DNA of 64,000 nt from Bdellovibrio sp. qaytius (GTDB taxonomy: Bacteria; Bdellovibrionota; Bdellovibrionia; Bdellovibrionales; Bdellovibrionaceae), in assembly GCA_004011035.1 (NCBI GenBank), contig CP025734.1, positions 2,750,001-2,814,000 of the forward strand, written 5' to 3'. The position numbers and the translations under genes were made by a program. The notes beneath the pieces were generated by a model. The model made no database searches, was not told the DNA's origin, and was given only the letters and a program-made list of their open reading frames with translations. How positions within the stretch are numbered: position 1 is the stretch's first letter; each line of letters opens with the position of its first letter. This document shows positions 60,742-64,000 of this stretch, piece after piece.

Positions 60742-61229
60742 TGGATATTAAAGCTCGCCTAAAACAGTCATTGCAGCAGCATAAGTATTTTGTATTTATG
60801 TTTTTCTTTTTTATTTTTGTCTACATCTACACTACTGTGGGTTCTGACGTTAAACCAGCCGCTCAAGAAAAATTACTCACTATGGATACACTGATTCCGA
60901 ATGGTTATGCCTTAGTGCCCATCGAATTAGAAAATATCGCAGCTATTGCTAGTCTTATTGAAGGCTACGGTGTGGTTGATATTTACTTGGGTAAAAGTGC
61001 ATCAGGTCGATCTAAAAAAATATTTCAAAAAGTTAAAATTTTACGCGCACCCAATAACCCGCATGCGTATTCGCTTTTATTGCCTGATAATTTATCGAGT
61101 GTGCTGATGCAGTACGATGGGCCTTTCTTTGCCGTGATTCAGAATAAATCTGAAACTAGTGCTAACCCCGCCATTGACGAACATGTTCAAACTAAAAAAA
61201 CAGTAAAGATCGAATACAACGGAGGCTAA
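60741..61229 (+). CDS. CpaB/RcpC-like Tad assembly protein
   Basis: 162 residues with a basic N-terminus, a membrane segment (YFVFMFFFFIFVYIYTTVG) and a periplasmic domain. NGYALVPIELENIAAIASLIEGYGVVDIYLG in it resembles the SAF-type part of CpaB (VPV...GD.VDV). Shorter than CpaB. AAGGA lies nine bases upstream; its ATG overlaps the stop of the 52-residue pilin gene by one base. Probably part of the Tad apparatus, with modest confidence. Confidence 0.55.
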   Translation: MDIKARLKQSLQQHKYFVFMFFFFIFVYIYTTVGSDVKPAAQEKLLTMDTLIPNGYALVPIELENIAAIASLIEGYGVVDIYLGKSASGRSKKIFQKVKILRAPNNPHAYSLLLPDNLSSVLMQYDGPFFAVIQNKSETSANPAIDEHVQTKKTVKIEYNGG

Positions 61230-61231
61230 TT

Positions 61232-62005
61232 ATGAAATATTTATTTTTGATTTTATTAACTGTTGCTAACTTTGCTAAGGCTGACATCCTTTTAGTGGCT
61301 AGCAAAAACACTTCGCTTTCAGATTATAAAAAAATCTGTGAGAAAAATAATTATGTGTGTTTACCACAAAACTTTTCGAGCCTTCAGCAAAGAAAAACTA
61401 TTCATTTTGATCATTTGATTGAAACTTTTGATTTAGACAACAAGAATTATGTTTCAGAATTTTTATCGACTTTAAATTTAAGTTTAAAAGAAGATGATCT
61501 GAATTTAGATCAAGTGAAGAACTTAATTTTAGCCAGTGAAAAAATGGTGCAAAATAAGGGTGCAAATCTATCTGAAAAAATTAAAAAGCTTAAAAAGTTA
61601 CATGAAATTTTATCAGATATCAAAAATGAACCTTCTGATAAGTTATTACTTGTTGCAGGCGTGACTGTAGCAAACACATTGCAGAACCGCCTGCGACTTG
61701 ATCCCTACTTGAACGAAATTAAGCATGTCGAACTTGATTATATTTCTTATACAGAAAATGACGAAAAGAAATATTTTCTAAATGGTGACTGCGATCACCC
61801 CCGTTACACTGAGTTTATCGGACAATTAGACATACAGGTGATTCCGCATTTTTCTGAAGGCTGCAACTTAAGCCAAAAATACAATTGGGGTTCTGATTTA
61901 ATGGTTGATCACTTTAAAGAAAATAAAAATAAATACTTAATTGGCTTAGCTGCCGTGGCCACTGTGTTTTTTCTTAAAAATTACGACGTGTCTATCGGTG
62001 AATAG
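61232..62005 (+). CDS. Exported membrane-tailed protein of the Tad cluster
   Basis: 257 residues with a signal peptide (MKYLFLILLTVANFAKA) and a C-terminal hydrophobic segment (KYLIGLAAVATVFFLKNY), so probably periplasmic with a C-terminal anchor. Cysteines pair-wise (ICEKNNYVC; GDCDHP; EGCNLS). GGAGG precedes the ATG, three bases after the CpaB-like gene. No family recognised. It overlaps the convergent amidohydrolase by 14 bases. Confidence 0.5.
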   Translation: MKYLFLILLTVANFAKADILLVASKNTSLSDYKKICEKNNYVCLPQNFSSLQQRKTIHFDHLIETFDLDNKNYVSEFLSTLNLSLKEDDLNLDQVKNLILASEKMVQNKGANLSEKIKKLKKLHEILSDIKNEPSDKLLLVAGVTVANTLQNRLRLDPYLNEIKHVELDYISYTENDEKKYFLNGDCDHPRYTEFIGQLDIQVIPHFSEGCNLSQKYNWGSDLMVDHFKENKNKYLIGLAAVATVFFLKNYDVSIGE

Positions 62006-63251
62006 TTTCACCGTCGAAATTAACTTTGATAATGCCTTGTTCATCGAATTCAGTCTGACATTGCCCCCAGCCAATTGTTGGATGCGTGTGAAAACGCTTC
62101 CAATCCTCAGAAGGTGTTGGAATGAACTTGGCGCTTTCGTTAAGTGCTTTGCGAGTTAATAATAAATTCGTGGGTTCTATTGGAGAATCAGACCCAAAAT
62201 CAACGTGAATGCGATTTTTTCGTAACAGCTCCCATTGAAATAAATATTTTGTTAAATCACCAATCGCACCTGGCAACCATGAGTGATCAGATAGCCAGTG
62301 GCTTGGTTGCATATGAACATACACATGCAATGGCTTAAGTAAGGGAACTGTTTCTTGGCGCAACAACTGCGCATGTTCAATATGAATCTTACCCAGTAAT
62401 CCTGCGGCAGAAACTTCGCGCGCACATTGGGCCACAGTGTGCACGGCTTCATCGCCGATGCAATGAATGGCGATTTCCATTTTGTTTCGCCAGCAGTAAG
62501 CAATAGCTAATTTAATATCGCTGGCTTTCCAGAGTAATAAGCCGCGCTGGTTTTCGCCTTGATAATTTTGTGATAAGTACGCTGTTTTTGAACCTAACGA
62601 TCCATCAATAAATATTTTTAAACCTTTTACTTTTAATTGTGCGCAAGGGTCATCGATACATTTTTGATATTCTGCTAATCCGCGATCGCAGTCTTCAACT
62701 GATTCAACTGTGACGAAACCTTCGCAGTATATTTTTAGCTGACCCTGTTCGCAGAGTTGTTTTTGTAAACGCCACTGACGATAATTCATCGACATATCGC
62801 GCACGTGGGTAAAACCACCCTTATTAAAAATTTCGCCTGATTTAAGTAAAAACTGTGTCAGTTGCTGATCGCTGTAATCAGGTAACTTAAATAAAGCATT
62901 GATGTGATCTTGTTCTAGCAAAAGACCTGAACACTCGCCTTGAATATTTAAAACTTCTATCGCTTTTGAATTGATCCAACTGCTGTGCCCATCAACGCGC
63001 GAAAATAATACGGGTGTGTTCGGAAATAACCGATCTAAGATCGCTTTATTGGGAAGTTCAGTTGGAGACCAAAGATTATGATTCCAACCGAAGCCAACCA
63101 GCCAATCACCGCGGTAGTGATACTTTTCAATTTTAAGATTCTGCACATCGTCTGCTGATTTTAAATCGCGCAATGACAACTCAAGTGCGACTTGACCCGT
63201 TGCTAAAAAGTGAGTGTGCGAATCAAAGCAGTTGTTAATCATTTCAGGCAT
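61992..63251 (-). CDS. Short YtcJ-like amidohydrolase (amidohydrolase 3 family)
   Basis: 419 residues. Metal ligands and family segments: FDSHTHFL near the start (His12, His14), VGFGWNHNLW, GLKIFIDGSLGSKTAYL, IAIHCIGDEAVH, IHIEHAQLL, VHMQPSHWL and HVDFGSDSPIEP. YtcJ-type enzymes have about 530 residues with beta-sandwich parts before the HxH and at the end. Here the protein begins almost at the HxH and also lacks the normal tail. Start could be 63251 or 63242. Deacetylase/deaminase-like hydrolysis of an unknown amide. Confidence 0.78.
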   Translation of the reverse strand: MPEMINNCFDSHTHFLATGQVALELSLRDLKSADDVQNLKIEKYHYRGDWLVGFGWNHNLWSPTELPNKAILDRLFPNTPVLFSRVDGHSSWINSKAIEVLNIQGECSGLLLEQDHINALFKLPDYSDQQLTQFLLKSGEIFNKGGFTHVRDMSMNYRQWRLQKQLCEQGQLKIYCEGFVTVESVEDCDRGLAEYQKCIDDPCAQLKVKGLKIFIDGSLGSKTAYLSQNYQGENQRGLLLWKASDIKLAIAYCWRNKMEIAIHCIGDEAVHTVAQCAREVSAAGLLGKIHIEHAQLLRQETVPLLKPLHVYVHMQPSHWLSDHSWLPGAIGDLTKYLFQWELLRKNRIHVDFGSDSPIEPTNLLLTRKALNESAKFIPTPSEDWKRFHTHPTIGWGQCQTEFDEQGIIKVNFDGETIHR

Positions 63252-63275
63252 GGGAATGTTTTATCACAGCTTTTA

Positions 63276-63311
63276 CAAAAAAATAAGGCTGAGTTTTTTA
63301 CGCTCAGCCTT
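63276..63311 (-). terminator. Rho-independent terminator after the Gln/Gly-rich gene
   Basis: On the minus strand AAGGCTGAG-CGTAAAAAA-CTCAGCCTT (9-bp stem) followed by ATTTTTTT. It ends the transcript of the gene that runs in from the right edge. Confidence 0.82.
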
Positions 63312-63340
63312 TAAACAAAATTTAAATTTTAATTCTTAAA

Positions 63341-64000
63341 CTATCTTCCGCCACCAGAAGGTGAAGGCACCGTAACTTGACCACCTGTTGATGGGTAAGT
63401 CGGAGTTGTTGGGTAAGTTGGATATGTTGTTTGTTGATATCCACCACTTGCACCAGGAATAAAATTCGGCGGTGTAGAAGTCGCTGAACCGTATTGTACT
63501 CCGCCACCAGATATTGCAGAACCTACTGAAGGAGCTGCGATACCAATTGATCCACCTAATGAACCTGAACCGTAGTATCCGCCACCTGTAGTGCTACCTG
63601 AGTAAGCGCCTGTGTATAACATTTGTAAACGCATTTGTAAGTTCTGAATTTCTTGCTGAACTTGTTGCGCTTGCATTTGAACTTGAATTTGGCGTTGGTA
63701 CTGTTGCTGTTGCGCTTGTACTTGCTGTTGATAATACTGAGCTTGTAACTGCGCTTGCTGTTGTTGCATTTGCAACATTTGTAATTGCATTTGCGGGTTT
63801 TGCATTTGCATTCCCATAGCTGCGAATCCACCGTTAGCTGCTAAACCAATTTGACCATTCACGAATGTTCCACCAGCCATTTGATAGCCGCCTGGCATCT
63901 GAAAGCCACCCGGCATTTGGAATCCGCCTGGCATTTGAAAACCACCGTTGGCTGCAAAGCCTCCGTTAGCTGCGAATCCGCCATTTGCGAAACTTCCTGT
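63341..64000 (-). CDS. Partial Gln/Gly/Asn-rich repeat protein (5' end cut by window edge)
   Basis: The frame is open to the window edge, so the start lies beyond 64000; 219 residues are visible. From the right: repeats of GGFAAN (at least three), then GGFQMP/GGYQM repeats, a Gln/Met-rich stretch (QMQNPQMQLQMLQMQQQQAQ) of about 80 residues, and a Gly/Ser/Tyr/Thr/Pro-rich tail ending PSPSGGGR. The composition is like low-complexity prion-like or adhesive proteins. A terminator follows. Signal peptide status unknown. An ATG at 63934 is internal, not the start. Confidence 0.7.
   Translation of the reverse strand, partial: TGSFANGGFAANGGFAANGGFQMPGGFQMPGGFQMPGGYQMAGGTFVNGQIGLAANGGFAAMGMQMQNPQMQLQMLQMQQQQAQLQAQYYQQQVQAQQQQYQRQIQVQMQAQQVQQEIQNLQMRLQMLYTGAYSGSTTGGGYYGSGSLGGSIGIAAPSVGSAISGGGVQYGSATSTPPNFIPGASGGYQQTTYPTYPTTPTYPSTGGQVTVPSPSGGGR

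Noticed and set aside
62252-62503. Minus-strand alternative frame inside the amidohydrolase
   Set aside because: Overlaps a protein with all expected catalytic motifs; no ribosome site or motif.

Overview
This is a low-GC (roughly 40% by eye) chromosomal window from a Gram-negative, flagellated bacterium. It is most likely a member of the Bdellovibrionota close to Bdellovibrio/Pseudobdellovibrio. The inference rests on: two TIGR02147/DUF4423 regulators (a family mostly known from Bdellovibrio and Fibrobacter); an FHA-GGDEF diguanylate cyclase next to a PilZ protein and an ECF sigma factor, which recalls Bdellovibrio dgcB and its rpoE-like neighbour; a short 277-residue flagellin; and many lipoproteins and exported proteins of unknown function. 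I see no prophage, insertion sequence, CRISPR array or rRNA operon.

Layout. 1-5.3 kb: a cut-off Cys-rich exported protein, MaoC hydratase, PIN-PhoH ATPase, PilZ protein, TonB-like protein, outer-membrane barrel and an aminopeptidase-like lipoprotein. 5.3-8.9 kb (minus): FHA-GGDEF cyclase and PilZ effector, then ECF sigma, putative anti-sigma and a Spy/CpxP-like periplasmic protein, a likely envelope-stress module. 8.9-13.6 kb (minus): metallophosphoesterase, coiled-coil protein, rlmN and a PfkB kinase. 13.6-16.6 kb: a DUF4360 protein, a TIGR02147 regulator and a second DUF4360 protein. 16.6-27.3 kb: heptose kinase hldA, an AlkB-like dioxygenase, an exported hydrolase, gdhA-pyrD-NUDIX-two glycosyltransferase-like genes, an HU protein and fliC. 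27.6-34.5 kb: S1 protease lipoprotein, EpmA-like ligase, tldD/tldE, a histone-H1-like protein and a lipoprotein. 34.6-43 kb: gcvP, GT9 heptosyltransferase, NlpC/P60-like lipoprotein, Rsm22-like methyltransferase, gcvT-gcvH and tRNA-Leu(UAG). 43-50.2 kb: a second TIGR02147 regulator diverging from exported proteins, an M28 peptidase, ilvE, a CNNM/CBS protein and a truncated globin. 50.3-58.6 kb: phosphoesterase, SLBB/O-antigen-ligase-like/ClC operon, coiled-coil protein, RlmI-like methyltransferase, folD and a phytase-esterase-like protein. 58.7-64 kb: a Lys/Ala-rich protein, a compact Tad/Flp pilin cluster (including a 52-residue pilin-like gene), an amidohydrolase and a Gln/Gly-rich repeat protein that runs off the right edge.

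The most unusual signals are non-coding. (i) A terminator-shaped hairpin holds the Shine-Dalgarno of the Flp pilin gene in its stem. (ii) Five copies of the hexamer GTCTAG, spaced close to whole helical turns, lie around a very good sigma-28 flagellin promoter. (iii) A family of hairpin elements with different stems but a conserved connecting sequence occurs twice between hup and fliC and once upstream of the DUF4360 gene. (iv) GTTC...GAAC inverted repeats lie in both intergenic regions associated with TIGR02147 regulators. Functions were assigned from motifs and general family knowledge, without database searches.
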